Shown here piece after piece: positions 1 to 13,137 of a stretch of 64,000 bases of DNA (within the stretch, counting starts at the first letter, position 1; every line of letters begins with the position of its first letter). The notes beneath the pieces were generated by a model. The model saw only the letters and a program-made list of their open reading frames with translations. It was not told the DNA's origin and searched no databases. The position numbers were made by a program, and so were the translations under genes. The stretch is from positions 10,292,001-10,356,000 of the forward strand of contig CM075101.1 of NCBI GenBank assembly GCA_037576195.1. The letters run 5' to 3'. The DNA is from Phytoseiulus persimilis (lineage: Eukaryota > Arthropoda > Arachnida > Mesostigmata > Phytoseiidae).

Positions 1-2906
1 AATATGTGCTGTTGCACATCGCAGTGCAGTGTAGACCCAAGCTCTGAGCCGGGTTGTCAAACCAATGGAGGATTTTGTAGACACAGGTTCTCCGATCGCT
101 CCTGTTGAAGGTCTTCGGCAACTCTACCGGAGCACTCGTTGACATCTCTCAAAATCGGACTTTCGGTGAAAGTCGTCGATTTGAGACTCGAGGAGCATCG
201 GGATTTCGAGGCTGTATGATTCCAAGGTGAGCAACCGACCGGTCGCTCAATTATAACAATGAGAGCCAGGATCCCGAGAGCTTTGACCTGCAACGAATCG
301 TATGAAACAGCGGTTCTCAAACTCCACTGACCCATCGACCCCCTAGGCGACTTCGTTGAAGTTAATGGACTACCGTCTCCCAAGGGGTCGACCGTCGACC
401 CTTGATCCACCTACGTGGACGCCAAGAAGTATGGTCAAATCCACCCCGGCATCACCTCTGTAAACCGGAGATCGGCCATCGACCCCCAGGGGTCGATATC
501 GACCACTTTGAGAACCACTGCTCTAGAAGATAGGAAAGCGGGTGGAAACCAAGCGAAGAGCCCTTCTCTTCACTCGCCCAAGCTGAGATCGGATGGAATC
601 CTCGAAACATCTTTTTTCTTCGCTTTTATTCGCTCAGTCCCACAGTATACTCTATTTCGGTTCTTTATTCACTGAGTCTCTATTTTTTTTCGTCACAATA
701 ACGTCGGTTCTGCCGTGTTCCTGGATCATTATTACAATCATTGAATTCTTCATTTTCGTTCACAATATCATTCTCTACCTGAACATATCTTCTGCGAATC
801 TGGATGGATGAATGGAATCATGAAAAGTTGAACGGATGAGCTCGCATTGCGTATGATGAAATGGTTGAGTTCGAAATTCGCCCGATTTGAGAGAAACGAG
901 GACTCCATGAGGTGCTTTCCCGGTGCTTCTTTTGGGCGTGTACGAAGAGATCCTTGCCGGAGCAACAGGACACGAGAAACTCTCCTCCTAGATCACGTTG
1001 GGTTTCGAAGCCATCCTCGATCAAAAGCATTATTCACCACTGTACATGTTCCTATGGCACGCCCGCGCGTCTATCAGTCCACTGTATATTCACCGTCCGT
1101 GACATCGATTCAACCTTCGTCGTCTCCATCGGTTTGTCGTTCTCTTTCAAATCACAATCGTCCTCGAAGATTCCATAAGCAGTTCATTCCACTGAACATG
1201 GTCAAATCAAAGTTCGTTCCAATGTCGATGGTGGGACAGAGGGTTCAACAACGGCAGTTAATGAGAACACAACATCACAAAACAAAAGAAACCCGAGCGG
1301 GTCGATTCAAATATTCGCTGGAACAATGCTTGCACTCAACCAACACTCTGGCTGACTAGGGGGGAGGGAGGACAACGATTCCATCGGAAAATGCCGGAAG
1401 CAAGTTCCAGTAACACGCCGTCTCAAACATTCTTCTGTTTTCGGTGTCACCGGAACCTTCAATGGAACTATGGTTCGCGCGGAATCTCCTTCCGGGCGCG
1501 AGTGCGTTTGGGAAACCTCCGTACGCGATATGCATCGAAACCCACGGATGAGGGAGGGAAAGATCATCGAGAAGCTGAACGGTGGCCACCGAATCATAAG
1601 ATCATGAAAGCATTCGTCAATTCGGTATTTAGTTCGGCGCGCAACTCTCGGCTGGACACGGAAATTCCCGGAACGAACCGGGTCGCTCACTCGCGATAGA
1701 AACGTGAGTTCACGGACGGATGAGCAGGAGCGAAAGCACAGATGATTGAATAGCGTTCAAATATCCATCGAAACAGCCAAGTTCCAGAAGGAAGCGTTTT
1801 CCGGAAAAAATGGATTCGAGAATAGTTTGACTCCTTTGTAAGAGCGTAAAAACTCCCTGCTTCCGCCGCCACGTACTCAAGTAGCGCATCCTGAGAGCAG
1901 TTGGATGCTCCCTGGGAACCTCAGCACCGCATCCTACACGGGACCTGGGGCTCAATGGCGGAATCACGTGGCAATGCGCGCGGCCATGAGAGCGCAACCG
2001 ATCCGGTGCCCTCTGGTGTCGGCGCGGGCTCCATCAAAACGAGAGCACGGTGAGGAACAGAGAGTTCTGAGGAGCTCACCGCCGTCGACTTGGTAAAGAC
2101 TATGGATAGAAAGGACGGTTTGTAGAAAATGTAGGGCCTTGCTATAAATATCCTCGTGCACCTGATCACCCGTAATTATTTACAGGGGAATCGCGTGGAA
2201 AACTTCCCGCGTTCCAATTAGCTCCCAGACGTCGTTTGATATGTCATCGTCATGTGAGTGTTGGGAGGGCAATCGATTTCAAGGGTGCTTGTTGCTGTCA
2301 ACAGGAGTGCGATAAACAGCTGACGAGGCGACAATCTGACATTGTAAATCTGTGTATCGTGGCAGACGTTTTCATTCTTCGGTCGGTGACTTGGTTCTCG
2401 CTCCGATGGGTCCTCAGAGCTGGGACGCTTCCATTAACAAGTAGTTCTACATTACATGCGACGTTTTCGTCTCCACCTCTTGCAGCTCAACGCAGTCGCG
2501 GGCGTTTCCGATAGATTTCTCATTCCCACAATCGCCTCCTCCATCATGATCATATATTAGAATAGATAAGCGGGATATTCAATTCGAAGCTCCTTGTCGC
2601 ATCACGATCATCGTCCCGACCCGCGACGGGAGAGTTGCTCCGGTTGATTCGGGAAACGGGTCGCGTGGTTCAAGTGCAGTGAAACACAAGTGGCGGGGTC
2701 TATGGCATCGATTTCGCTTTCGGTATCCAGGAAGAGAACCGAGGGCATTCGGATCGAAGTTGGAGTTTCGGTTGCTTCCGGATGGTTTAACGTAGGTAGA
2801 AATGTTCCTCTCGGAACCCTGATTCCCAAGGTTCCGCCCGGAAGAGTCCGAATGAGTTGCGAAGTGCTCTTTCCCTTTGTTTGTCGTCTTGAACGAATGT
2901 AGTTAT
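1..2906. other. Gene-poor stretch downstream of cyclin Y
   Basis: Apart from the MITE at 308-520, nothing here is recognisable. An open frame at 847-1359 (plus, 170 codons) has no domain, no signal peptide and several open frames overlapping it on the other strand, so it is probably chance. The part next to 2907 should include the cyclin Y 3' UTR. Confidence 0.5.
308..520. mobile_element. hAT-type MITE
   Basis: A 213-bp non-coding unit bounded by inverted ends. The left end reads CAGCGGTTCTCAAACT and the reverse complement of the right end reads CAGTGGTTCTCAAAGT. The CAGNGGTTCTCAAA start is typical of hAT-superfamily terminal inverted repeats. The interior carries several GGTCGA/TCGACC palindromic pieces. 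The flanking octamers (GTATGAAA, CTCTAGAA) both fit the hAT target consensus nTnnnnAn but are not identical, so the insertion is old or the ends are off by a base. It cannot encode a transposase and would depend on one supplied in trans. Confidence 0.6.
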
Positions 2907-3962
2907 CTATGAAATGATCACTGTGGACCGTTTGGGTTGATAGTTGACGTTCTCGAGGCTGGCCCAGCGTTTCTCTTTGTCCTCGAGCACCTTGTCTTCG
3001 AGAAATCTTGACATGGCCTCCAGTCGTTGTGCGCGTGATCGGCTCAGAGGCTCCGGAGGGAAAGCTATCGCGTTCTCCTCGGCCAGGGCCCGGAGTTCGA
3101 AGTAGTACTTCGCGTAGACGCTTGACGGGACATTGATGTTGAAGTCGATGAGCTCCAGGAGACGTCGCTCGAGATTGTTCATGTCCTCGACTTTGGTTTC
3201 CTTCAGGATGAGACAGTAGTCCACATTCCAAACGGCCTGGTCGTCCCAAACTTTCGAAGCGAGCAGTATAGAACCTAGAAGCATTCGTCTCCACGTGACA
3301 GGGACCATGTCCGTTTCAGCATACGTTAGCAACCTTTCAAGATAGACAAGAGTGACGATGGCGCACTCCGCGCTGAGCAGGGCTGCATTGAACAGAGCTC
3401 GCATGAATCGGTAGATCATGCGATGATCGGGTTCGACGCGTAAGGCGCCAACGTCCTCTTTCATGATGGGGTAGACGGATTCATCAAAAATCTCGATAAT
3501 TCGATTGGATTTCCTATTGTGGATATGGTAGAATATGGCGAGTGTGACACACTTGAGCGTGTGCTTGAGATTTGGTTGAGACAGCGTGGAATCGTCGAGG
3601 AATATCGTGGAGCACGAGTTCGATTTTTTCAGTCTCGGCGTTCCCTGCACGGCGTGCGACAGGTACACCTCACTGCGGCGGTTGTTGCGACTCATGTCGC
3701 TTCTGGATCTTTGCATGAACATCGCGCCCTTCGTTGGGTCCGTGGATGGATCGATTTCGTCGTCGCACAGTTCACGTTCCGAGATGTGCTGCAGTGACAC
3801 GGATGCTGAGGCGGACTTTTTGGCTTGGCCGGCCTGACCGGCCGACTGGTTCTTCCCATCGCCAGAACCTCCTATCGAGTTCCTCTGGTTCTTTTTATGA
3901 CTCCTCCGCTGCCGTGTGCTCGGCGAGTTTGGCGCAGAACAACATGACAGCTGTCCTCCCAT
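2907..3962 (-). CDS. CCNY: Cyclin-Y (CCNY/CycY), intronless
   Basis: Encodes a 351-residue cyclin Y, a membrane-tethered cyclin that in other animals binds CDK14/CDK16-type kinases (Eip63E/L63 in flies) and promotes LRP6 phosphorylation in Wnt signalling. The N-terminus MGGQLSCC has the Gly2 and neighbouring Cys expected for myristoylation plus palmitoylation. The family block CSTIFLDDSTLSQPNLKHT precedes the cyclin box (about residues 130-290), which contains AECAIVTLVYLERLLTYAE and LASKVWDDQAVWNVDYC. The C-terminus ends in a conserved IIS tripeptide. Length agrees with the human protein (341). The whole CDS is one exon, so the gene has either lost its introns or arose by retroposition. It diverges from EXOC8 across about 1.1 kb. 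Identity is very secure. Confidence 0.96.
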   Translation of the reverse strand: MGGQLSCCSAPNSPSTRQRRSHKKNQRNSIGGSGDGKNQSAGQAGQAKKSASASVSLQHISERELCDDEIDPSTDPTKGAMFMQRSRSDMSRNNRRSEVYLSHAVQGTPRLKKSNSCSTIFLDDSTLSQPNLKHTLKCVTLAIFYHIHNRKSNRIIEIFDESVYPIMKEDVGALRVEPDHRMIYRFMRALFNAALLSAECAIVTLVYLERLLTYAETDMVPVTWRRMLLGSILLASKVWDDQAVWNVDYCLILKETKVEDMNNLERRLLELIDFNINVPSSVYAKYYFELRALAEENAIAFPPEPLSRSRAQRLEAMSRFLEDKVLEDKEKRWASLENVNYQPKRSTVIIS

Positions 3963-5087
3963 CGTTTATCTATCAGGGATTGGTGGAGTGCCGCCAGAGA
4001 CCGTCACTGCCGGGGAACTGGGTGGACAATTGGCATAGCGGGATCTTCCTCAGAGAGTCATGCCCGGCTCGCCTCCCTGACTGCCAGCCGACCAGGCACT
4101 CACTCACTCACTAAGTCAGCCAGTTAACACGCTTAGCCTCGCGTCCGACTTCGACGAAATCGTCTCCTCGAAACTCTCTGTCTCCAACGTGCACAACGAG
4201 CTCAGTCAACGGAACGTTGACAATCACTGAGCCGATCCGACACGCCGGACTTCAACAGACAACCCGATCTTGCAAGCACACACCGAACACTACGATTCGA
4301 TACTTAAACAATGCCTAGAACTGGTACTGCTCTGCTGCGGCTGTTTCGGCCTCTTCAGATACAAACACAGGAGCACACGACATCCGACGTTTAGCGAAAC
4401 TGCTTCGCGAACGCCGGCAAATCAACTGTTTCTTGGCGTCGGCTGGAAATCGTTCCTCGCATGGACATGACAGGGATTATGGGTTTTGAACAATGCAGCT
4501 TCGTTCGATTCGTCGATACGGGTACTTCAGAGTGTCGGGAGAGATTAGAAGCGCCCTACTACCTCCACAGCTGAGTCCACGGAGTGCCCGGTTGACAATT
4601 CGCTCCCGTTCCGTCGATTAAGCACGACATCCGAGGAAGCTCGTTGTAAAGTCGCTCATTGCGGTGAATCCTTCACGAGCGGGGAACTTGCTGTTGGGCT
4701 ATCCACGGGGAACCAGAAATGCCTCTGGGTATAGCGTGTGCCCAGAATCCGTGACTGGTCTTGAGAGCGTCGATTCGCCTCGAACCGTCGCCCGTGGTTG
4801 CCGTTCGGCTCGCCGACTCTGCGCAGCTGACATGGCCTCTTGACGGCACCAGCCCTGGGTTCCGCGATTTCTGTTGTGGCGAGTGTCTGGTAAGAACATT
4901 TGGACGTCGAAAGCAACTGGCAGCTCCTCCTCCTACCGACTACTTTATCCGTGTTGCGATCGAATCGGATAGTTTATGTCGCATGAATCCGTGAATTTAT
5001 TGTACAACAGATGAGAAGCTCCCTGAGTTAGATCCCGCGGGCAGACAGGCTTTGTGTGCCATCGACAGGGAATCGTGGAAAGAGAAA
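3963..5087. promoter_or_regulatory. Divergent upstream region between CCNY and EXOC8
   Basis: 1.1 kb separates the cyclin Y start codon (minus) from the first supported EXOC8 exon (plus). It must hold both promoters and 5' UTRs. I see no TATA box, no conserved protein and no repeat. An open frame continues upstream of 5088 to about 5010, just after a plausible acceptor, so an additional EXOC8 5' exon could lie here. Confidence 0.5.
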
Positions 5088-8000
5088 ATGCCCCTTGACA
5101 CCGAGGTTGAAACTTCTACTGCTCAGAAGTTCTCCCAGCTGAGCTTCGACCCTGAGAAATGTAAGACTCTCCAACTTGTCAGCCACAGTCTTGGAGCAGA
5201 TTAGATTGACTGCTTCTAAGTCTCCTCGAGGTCTCCCAGCATCTGTGAGCATTCTGCACAAGTATCCGAGGGAATAATGATCGTCGGGAACCACATGAAG
5301 CTGAGCCAGTCTTCCACTCCAGGGCCGCTAATCAGTCCCCGTGATTTGCTGCCGTGGTTGAACTCGCGGACGAGTTGAAGTTCGTCCGCCGCAGAGTCTG
5401 TCCGAAAACTATCTGAGAAAATCAAACAAGGATGCTCACAGTGGCTTGACTGAGCTATGATTCTGTAAACCAGATCAGCAATTCCATGTCTTCGACTTCA
5501 CGCTCGTCGAGATAGAATCATCATGAATTTATCACTTCCAGATGTTTCCAGTATAGTTCAAAGAGCGGGAACCGTCGAGAAAATTTTCCAAGAGAAGCAA
5601 GACGTTTTGAATCTTCAAGAACAGACCAGCTACCAGCTCAAGAAGAATGTTTACGACAACTACAAGCAATTCATCGACACCGCCCGCGAAATTTCCTGTG
5701 AGAAACCTCCTTTGGGTCCATTGTCGCTCACTGCGGTTCGGGCGTCTGGGATATTGGACGAATCTTATATCTTCGCTCATGGATTCAGTTTCGGGGTTCA
5801 GTTGAAACTGAGGAATTCAAACTTGTTCCAGATGTGGCGAGTGAGATGCATCAGCTCCGTGAGATGCTGCACAAGCAGGAGCAACTCCTGCACGGGATGA
5901 CCGGTCTGTCGATAGTGCAACACAAGAATTCCAGCAAGCTGCTGGAGTTGCCCGACGAACTCGAGGGTGAGCAAGGAGCCGACGCAGTCGATGGCTCAAT
6001 GGGAGAAGATGATCTGTTGAAGCGTAAGGAAAACATCTCATTCTTGCTGGAGCGAGTCGAAGGATGCGCGCGTCTGCTCGACGGCAGCGAGAAGAACGTT
6101 TTGAAAACCAGCGAAGCTCTGCTGTTGGAACGCGACGAAACCGCGAAAGTAAGTTGCTGAATAGAACCTGTCGCTCTCGACCCAGGAATCAATGATGTCA
6201 AGATGTCACCCAAGTTTTACGGTTCCATCCAGATCCAACTATGTTTGCTGACGGATTCTCTTCTGATCGCGGACTGCTTACCCGTAAAACGCGGCACGAT
6301 ACAGTATAGGCTTCGCTGGGTCTTCGAATTGGATTCGCTTGCCGCAGTCGACGGTAACACGTCGTCGCAGATGAAGATGCTCGTCTTCCCCCAGACCATT
6401 CTCCTACAAATGGAGTCTTTGCAGGTACGACCTCGTATAAGACAATTCTGTATCTAACGCTGCTACGGGATCGAGTCTCTTCAAATGACGAACGGCTCAG
6501 CCGATTCCGACAAGGAGCTCCCAGATGGTAGCGAACCTCTGACCCCGTATCAGTTTGTCTGACTGAGAACTTCCGGTGGTACTTGTACCACGATCCATGA
6601 TACGCTATGACATTTCAGGAGAAGGCGGTTTGGATGGAATCGATTCGTAAGGCTAAAGCCTCGAAACTGACCAGGCAAGCGGTCATGAACGCTCGCATAA
6701 ACTATCAGTCTCTGGCGTTAGCGATGGATCAGACGGATTCGGTCGAAGAAGATGCCCTGATTCCCGAAAAATTCCTCGAGCTCCCCGACGAGCTCGACGT
6801 TTGTATCGCCGAGAGGAACTTCAAGAGAGCCGTCAAACTGTTGCAAGAAGGTTCGTGCTAACCGAAATCTGTGGCAGATTGCATGGGATCCGCGCCTTTT
6901 GAATGGAGCGAATTCGACACCGAGTTTCCTTTCACAGTCAAAGAAGAATGGCCGCCGCAAGAAGGATATTCATGCAGTGCTGCGAGAGACGTTCGGTTGA
7001 GGATCAACAATCGTCAAGAGCAGTTGATCAAGGTAAAAACTGAGTCCGTCTCGAATTTCGTTGTCGCGAACCATCCCGTCGCCCATTCGGAACTTGATAA
7101 TTGACAGCTCGAAACGTTGCCCGTATCCGAAGGTGTTGTGCGCCGAACTGAGTGCAGGCGTGTCTCTGCACTGTGGACCCCGTGCCGCAAAAGTTGCCGT
7201 CGAACACCTGATCGAGCTCGGTCAAACGGCATCGGCCAGTCGACTTTTCCTCGAGCACAGGGCAGTTCTGCTTCGCACAGCAACGAAAAATCAGAGCCAG
7301 CATAGCGAGGGGGCCGTAAACGCTTTCGTTAAACGCGTCTGCGCCGTCTTTTTCAACCATGTAGCCGAAACTGGACGCCAGTTCCAGAAAGCGTTCATAC
7401 CGCACAGTCCTGCCATAGCCTCCGGTGAGCAATACGAGACTGCAAAGCTCGTTTTGGTGAATTGGAAATCCATACAACTGTCTTCGGGACTCGTGGCGTG
7501 TTCGATCAATATCGCTTTTTCGATTTACGCAAGCATTCAACTAATAACTCCCCCCCCCCCTCCGCAGCTCTCGTGAGCTGGTGTTGCGCACAGTTGGATT
7601 GGTTCATGCACCTGCTGTCGAGACAATTATTTTCGGCCCAAACATCGTTGGCGATGGTCGCAGAGGCCGTGCAAACCTGTATATTATCGTGCAGCCAACT
7701 CCAGGACATCGGTAACTGTTCAGGAAGGCGTCAGCCCCGGCGAATTTTAAATATTGGCGACCGAGGTCGATCACGAACCTTTGCTTCCACGATGTATTGC
7801 AGGCCTCGATTTGAGTTTCGTGATATTGCGGAACTTAAGGAGGGAATTGGGGCGAAGTATCTCTGATGGACGAGATAAGCTCCTTGAAGCGATCCGACAT
7901 CGATCCACCGAAGATACCTGGAAGCCGCAGAAGGTAAAACCTCCGTGACGATCGTTCACATCGCAAAAGAGAGCGAACGAGACAAGATGGTGCAGTCCAA

Positions 8001-8653
8001 TGAAGGGACTGAATCTCGGCTCGCGTTCCACGATCGCTTCGAGATTATTGCGGTAGTCTGAACCAACTACGTGGAAGTTGATCTGAAGGAGCCCTTGACT
8101 TACAGACGGAAAGTAAATGGCTACAGTCGTTGGAGAGACATGGGCTGGACCTGGCCGCTTATATATACGACGAAAACATGACCTATCTGACTTCGAACAC
8201 CGTGGCTTTCACAAAGTCGCTCCTCCATTTCGTGAGCGATTTGGTGGCCCTCTATTCTCCGCCTCTGCACCGCCTCATGGTCGAGAGTGTGTGTGAAGCC
8301 GTCAGAGCCCATCGACGCCACATCGACGCTGCCCTTTCTGCGACGAAACTGAAATCAGACGTGAGTGTAGCTTTCCGGCCTGTGGAGATTTTTACCTCTC
8401 AAGAATCAGCTTTGATGAGACCGAGTGTCCTTACAAACGTGAATACTCTAGCCTCTCCTCGAGATGGAATTTCTCCGGAGCTAACAAAATATTCTCTTCT
8501 CAACCACAGCAAAAGTTCATTCAACGCAACGAAAGTTTCCTCCTGAACGATGTGGCCAAGGCTATCGAGAGGAAGTGCTCGAGCTCACCCCAAGGAGCCC
8601 TATTGTGGCCTGAAATCCGGGTCGCTTTTGAAAGCAGCGCACAGAAGTTCTGA
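5088..8653 (+). CDS. EXOC8: Exocyst complex component 8 (Exo84)
   Basis: Exo84 subunit of the octameric exocyst, which tethers secretory vesicles to the plasma membrane and is a RalA effector. My model has 11 exons: 5088-5160, 5542-5697, 5832-6148, about 6203-6424, 6619-6850, 6878-7032, 7133-7424, 7568-7711, 7803-7933, 8106-8360, 8510-8653, all in phase, giving about 706 residues (human 725). Family landmarks in order: FDPEKYV, the N-terminal helical block with NVYDNYKQFIDTAREIS, a PH-domain region on the fourth exon, ELPDELDVCIAERNFKRAV, and the C-terminal helical bundle with ESVCEAVRAH and RNESFLLNDV near the end. I place the start at ATG 5088 because the FDPEKYV piece there joins in phase to 5542; the ATG at 5523 lies in the intron. 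An AATAAA follows at 8799. Confidence 0.9.
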
Positions 8654-9714
8654 GGTTTTTGAAACGATCGCAACGGAAGGAGAGAGCGAGAATTTTTGAG
8701 TCCCTCCACTTACTTTGGTCATGAAGAATAGAGTTTATGCCGCAGTTGGATGTTTCATGTTGATGAGCCTACGAGTGTGTATTTATTGAGATGCTAGAAA
8801 TAAAGACATTTTTGAGGAAATAGTCATATCGTAAGAAGCTAGGGCGGAGTCCTGCACTGAGGACAAATTTACTGCATCGTAGCCCTGGGGGATGAGTAGG
8901 TTCTGCTTCAGAATCGTAAGCAGCTAATCGTCTAATAGAACGCAAGACCCCAAACACTTGGCGCGCCCTTCTGGATTCCCAACCTAAGGACGGATTTTCC
9001 AAGAGCCACGAACGACACCCGCCATCACGCCACCCGTCCGGTGCGTTCAGAACGTTACGTATGGAATTATTTGGTGGCTCGCTTGGTTGATGAGAGCTTA
9101 CGAGCATCTGGTTCACTTCTACCTCCATTCAGCCAAACATGAATGAGACGGAATCGTCCATAAAAGGATTTTTTTATGTCAACATCCAGTAATACAAAGT
9201 CTCGAATCGTTCGACCGATTTCGTCTGTATGGAAGCTCTTGGTGAAGATACGCGAGAGACCCTGCGAGAACCGTTAGGCCCTTTCGGAAGTAGAAAATAC
9301 ATTATTCGAATCATCAGTGATCATGGTTCATTCGAAAGCATTATTGGGTAGGATGATATCCCTGTGCGCCGGGCAAGACACTTTTCGTTCAATTCTCAAC
9401 TACTCTGACCGGAAACATCGAGAGCTGACCAAACAACATATGACCTCCTCCAGCTCATTGAAGAGTCCTCCTCGAACAATCTATCATCACAAAATATGAA
9501 TTTCCTAAACCCTCCCATTCACCTAGGGCCGATTACCGGGATATCTGCGAAACTCCACGAGCTCTGCCGATACCTCCGGCTTCAGTCGGTTCCCGATTCG
9601 CCTCCAGCATTCGTGACCGTTCGAATGATCCTGAACATCTTCGAGTTCGGCGCTATCCTTGATTGAATTGATTGTGCCTAGATTGCACGGAATCCTTGAC
9701 GAAATCAAGAATTC
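8654..9714. other. Convergent 3' region between EXOC8 and ABCF3
   Basis: Holds the EXOC8 polyadenylation signal (AATAAA at 8799-8804) and the 3' end of ABCF3 on the other strand. A 119-codon minus-strand open frame at 8769-9128 has no recognisable feature and I do not call it. Confidence 0.5.
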
Positions 9715-12700
9715 TCACTGCTCGGCGAGTTCTCGTTCGACCATTTTCCTGTATTCGTCGAAACCGCCCTCCACGCTGCGGACCGTTCCCCTCGCGCACA
9801 CCCACAGCTCTTTGCACACGGTTTTCACGAGACGCTCGTCGTGACTGACGAGGATCACGCCACCCTTGAAGCTCTGGAGGCATCTGGAAGCGATTTTCGG
9901 TTATTCGGAGCTTATTGCCTAAATTTTGCAACAGACATTTTTCGGAATGATCTTCTCTCTCAACTTCGGTAGGAAGTTCCTGAAGCTTCAATTGTGTAGG
10001 AGCAAGTACGGAGAACGGCTACGCACCTCCCCAGGGCATCCACTGTCTCGATATCGAGATGATTCGTGGGTTCGTCAAGAACCAGTAGGTGCGGTACGGT
10101 CATGGCGATGACTCCGAACGCGACTCGACTCTTCTGTCCTCCTGACAAGGACGCTATTGGCTGCAGAGCCATTTCGCCCGAGATACCAAACTGTCCGAGC
10201 TGATTCCTGTAACTCTCGGATGGCTTTCCTGGAAGTCACAGCGATTAGGGAACATATCCTTGTGAGGAAGCAAAGCTATTATGGAGTCATGATCACGAAA
10301 CTATTCTCACCCGGGAATTTCTTAGAGAGAAGTTCCACCGGAGACACATCAAGCTCAAGAGCATCCACATGATGTTGACTGAAGTACCCAATGACCAAAT
10401 TCCGATGCGCCGTTCGTATTCCTTTTGTTGGCTCCAGGGTTCCTGCAAAATTTTTAAGATTCTAGATAAAAGAACAATCGATGCTTGATCGCCGAACATG
10501 CCAACTCAATATGCTGTTCTGGCGTGAACTAAACGTTTTACGCATATTATCGAGTACGGAGCTGTGCTGTGGCAGGGTTCGGTGAAATGGAAACGGTGAC
10601 CAACTCGTACCATTGACCAGCTTGAGGAGTGTCGTTTTTCCGGCACCATTGTCTCCAACGATACAGATTCGACTCTGCATGTTGGCAGACAGGTCCACGT
10701 TGTCAAGGATGACCGCTGAGCTTTCATAGGCGAAAGTGACGCCGTCTAATTGCAAAACAGGAGGAAACAACGCTTCGGGTTCCGGGAACTTCAGTGTGAC
10801 CTGCTGCTCGCGCTCAACGGGTTTCAACTCGGGTCTGGGAGAAGCAGAGTAAATACATGACATGGCGTCCCATGAAAATGCACACGGTGAATCGATCATA
10901 CGAGAGAGTTGACTTGATGGCTCGGAAAAATGCCGCATTGCGATGCCAAAAGATTGTTCTGATTTGAAGTTGATATAGAATAGAACCAGGTTCGATTCTC
11001 AGTACTCACAATTTTTCGAGAGCTTTGATTCTACTTTGTACGAGGGATGCACGTTTAGCGTTGTATCTGAACTTGTCGATGAAGAGTTGCGCCTGTTTCC
11101 TGTGCGCCAACTGTGCTTCATATTCTCGTTGCTGATTCAGAAGACGATCGTTCATCGTTTTGATGAAGTCTGTGTAGTTTCCGCGGTATGGTTCGAGATG
11201 TTGCGAGTAGAAATGATAAATGTCGGTTGGCACTTCGTCTAGGAATTGTCGGTCGTGAGATACCACGAGCAACGTCGACTCCCAAGTCTGGAAGGGAAGG
11301 GGGCTCGTTCAGAAGGTGAGCCGGTAGTGAATCGGTCATCGGCTGACGATAAAGAAGGGAAATGCTGATATACCTTCAAATAGTTCTCTAGCCAAATGAT
11401 GGCCTTCATGTCCAACATGTTGGTGGGTTCATCGAGAAGCAATAGATCAGGTTTCGTGAAGAGGGCTCTGGCTAGCGCTATGCGCATCCTCCAGCCTCCG
11501 GAAAACTCCTTGGTAGCTTTGCGCTGCATTTCTGGATTGAACCCAAGACCCGCAAGAATCACGGATGCCCGAGCAGGCGCCGACTCCGCCTCGATCTCAT
11601 GGAGCCGAGCGTAAATTTCAGCTAGTCTGGTGTCATTGCTACCAGAGTTGGTCAAAGTCTGCTCCTCTTTCATCAAGGTGTCGCGCTCCACATCACATTC
11701 GAGAACACTTTCCAATGCGGAGGTTTCATCACCGACGACCTCCTGTTCTACGTGAAGAACGGTCACGTGAGCCGGCAGACAGAGCTGGCGTTCCGATATC
11801 ATTTTCAGCAGTGTTGATTTTCCGATACCGTTCCTTCCGACCACTCCATAACGTCTGCCGAAACTCAAGGATAACGTGGCGTTGAGCAGTAGGTTCTTGT
11901 CTCCGATGCTTATGTCGAAGTTTTCGATTCGTATATCTCTGGACTTGGAACCGGCTTCAGACGTCTGCCCTCTGCGGGAAAGAGCTTGAGTTGCGGTGGC
12001 CTCCTTGTTCGTCTGAAGGGTTGCTCCCTGGAAGCCGGTCGGCGCCTCCACTCCTTCTCGGCGTTCTTGTTTCGCACGGATCTTCGCCTCGGCTCTCTCG
12101 AGCTTTCGCTGGTTGACAGTCTTAAAGTGAAGGACAGCGTCATCTCAAAGAAGGGCCTTCTTCCAAGTTTCATTGAGGTCATTCAAGCCGCAGCAATCGG
12201 CAGAATTGGCTGTACCAGGAAATGCAAAGTTTCTCTGAGAAGAATTATTACCGTGCCACTTTGCTTTTGAGCGAGCCAGATTGAAGACACCTCTTCTTGG
12301 CCACCTTGGTCGGCTCCCATGGTTCCCATGAAAACTGGAGTGTTGAGCTGTTGTAGCTTGTGGAGGCCATTGGAGACTTTCGTGTCCAAACTGAAACATG
12401 CGATGAGCAGTCTATGAGTTCGATCCGAAGCAGATGCCTTCGATTCGGTCATCCTGGGAATTCAGTACCTCTAAACAATAGTATCTGTTCGAAGGCTTGA
12501 TCCATTCTCAGAGACTCACCCCTCCGGCTTGAGTGCCAAGAAAAATTGAGCGCACAGCTTCTCGAGCTCGTCGGGATCCATCTGATTTCCAGAGACCTCG
12601 ACGAGCATCTCTCCGACAGCATCTTGAATTTCATCCGCAGACTCGAAATCATCCGTGGTCAAGACTCCTGAGGATTGTATGAATTTCTGCAGGATTCCCC

Positions 12701-13137
12701 ACCGGTGCATCGAGTGAAAAAAACGAAACCAATCATCCCGGCCGTCATCATACTCGCTCCAGAGCAATTGGGCGAAACCGCCGGAATGGAGTCGAACGGA
12801 GGCGAAACACTCGTTCAGCGGGACGCAATATGGAGGGGAAATCGCGCTCCATCAAGGCAAGGCCTCGAATTGAGTGCAGAAAGTATGGAGCAGAATACTG
12901 TGGATTTCGGAAAATCGAATCCGGCCTCGCCGACAAACATCTGTAGCTCTGAGAGCGTGCACGGGCTCGAAAACACACCAGAAAGCTGGACTCAACGAAA
13001 TGAGGCGTGCGACTGCTCGGACCAGGCTCGAACTAATCTCCGAAGGCTTGTCTAGGCTTACCAGTGAGGTATTCAAAGAGTTCATCGTCGATTTTCGGGA
13101 AGCGGTTCCTCAGAACAGCCTGCACCTCGGCCGCCAT
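9715..13137 (-). CDS. ABCF3: ATP-binding cassette sub-family F member 3
   Basis: Soluble twin-ATPase of the ABCF/EF-3-like class, with no membrane domain; relatives (Gcn20) work on translation and Gcn2 activation. Nine exons in phase: 13137-13062, 12667-12520, 12390-12252, 12120-11374, 11287-11010, 10834-10611, 10442-10311, 10228-10027, 9883-9715, giving 704 residues (human 709). NBD1 has Walker [10 protein letters not shown] near residue 216, signature FSGGWRMR and Walker [13 protein letters not shown]. The linker contains [14 protein letters not shown]2 has [30 protein letters not shown] and the switch VSHDER. The N-terminal helical region (MAAEVQAVL and following) matches the ABCF3-specific Gcn20-type extension. 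It is head-to-head with DDOST. Secure. Confidence 0.97.

Noticed and set aside
5523-5541. ATG at 5523 as the EXOC8 start
   Set aside because: It lies in the intron before the acceptor at 5541. The family motif FDPEKYV requires joining 5160 to 5542.
10985-11001. GGTTCGATTCT resembling a tRNA T-arm
   Set aside because: No matching acceptor, D or anticodon stems around it; it lies in an ABCF3 intron.
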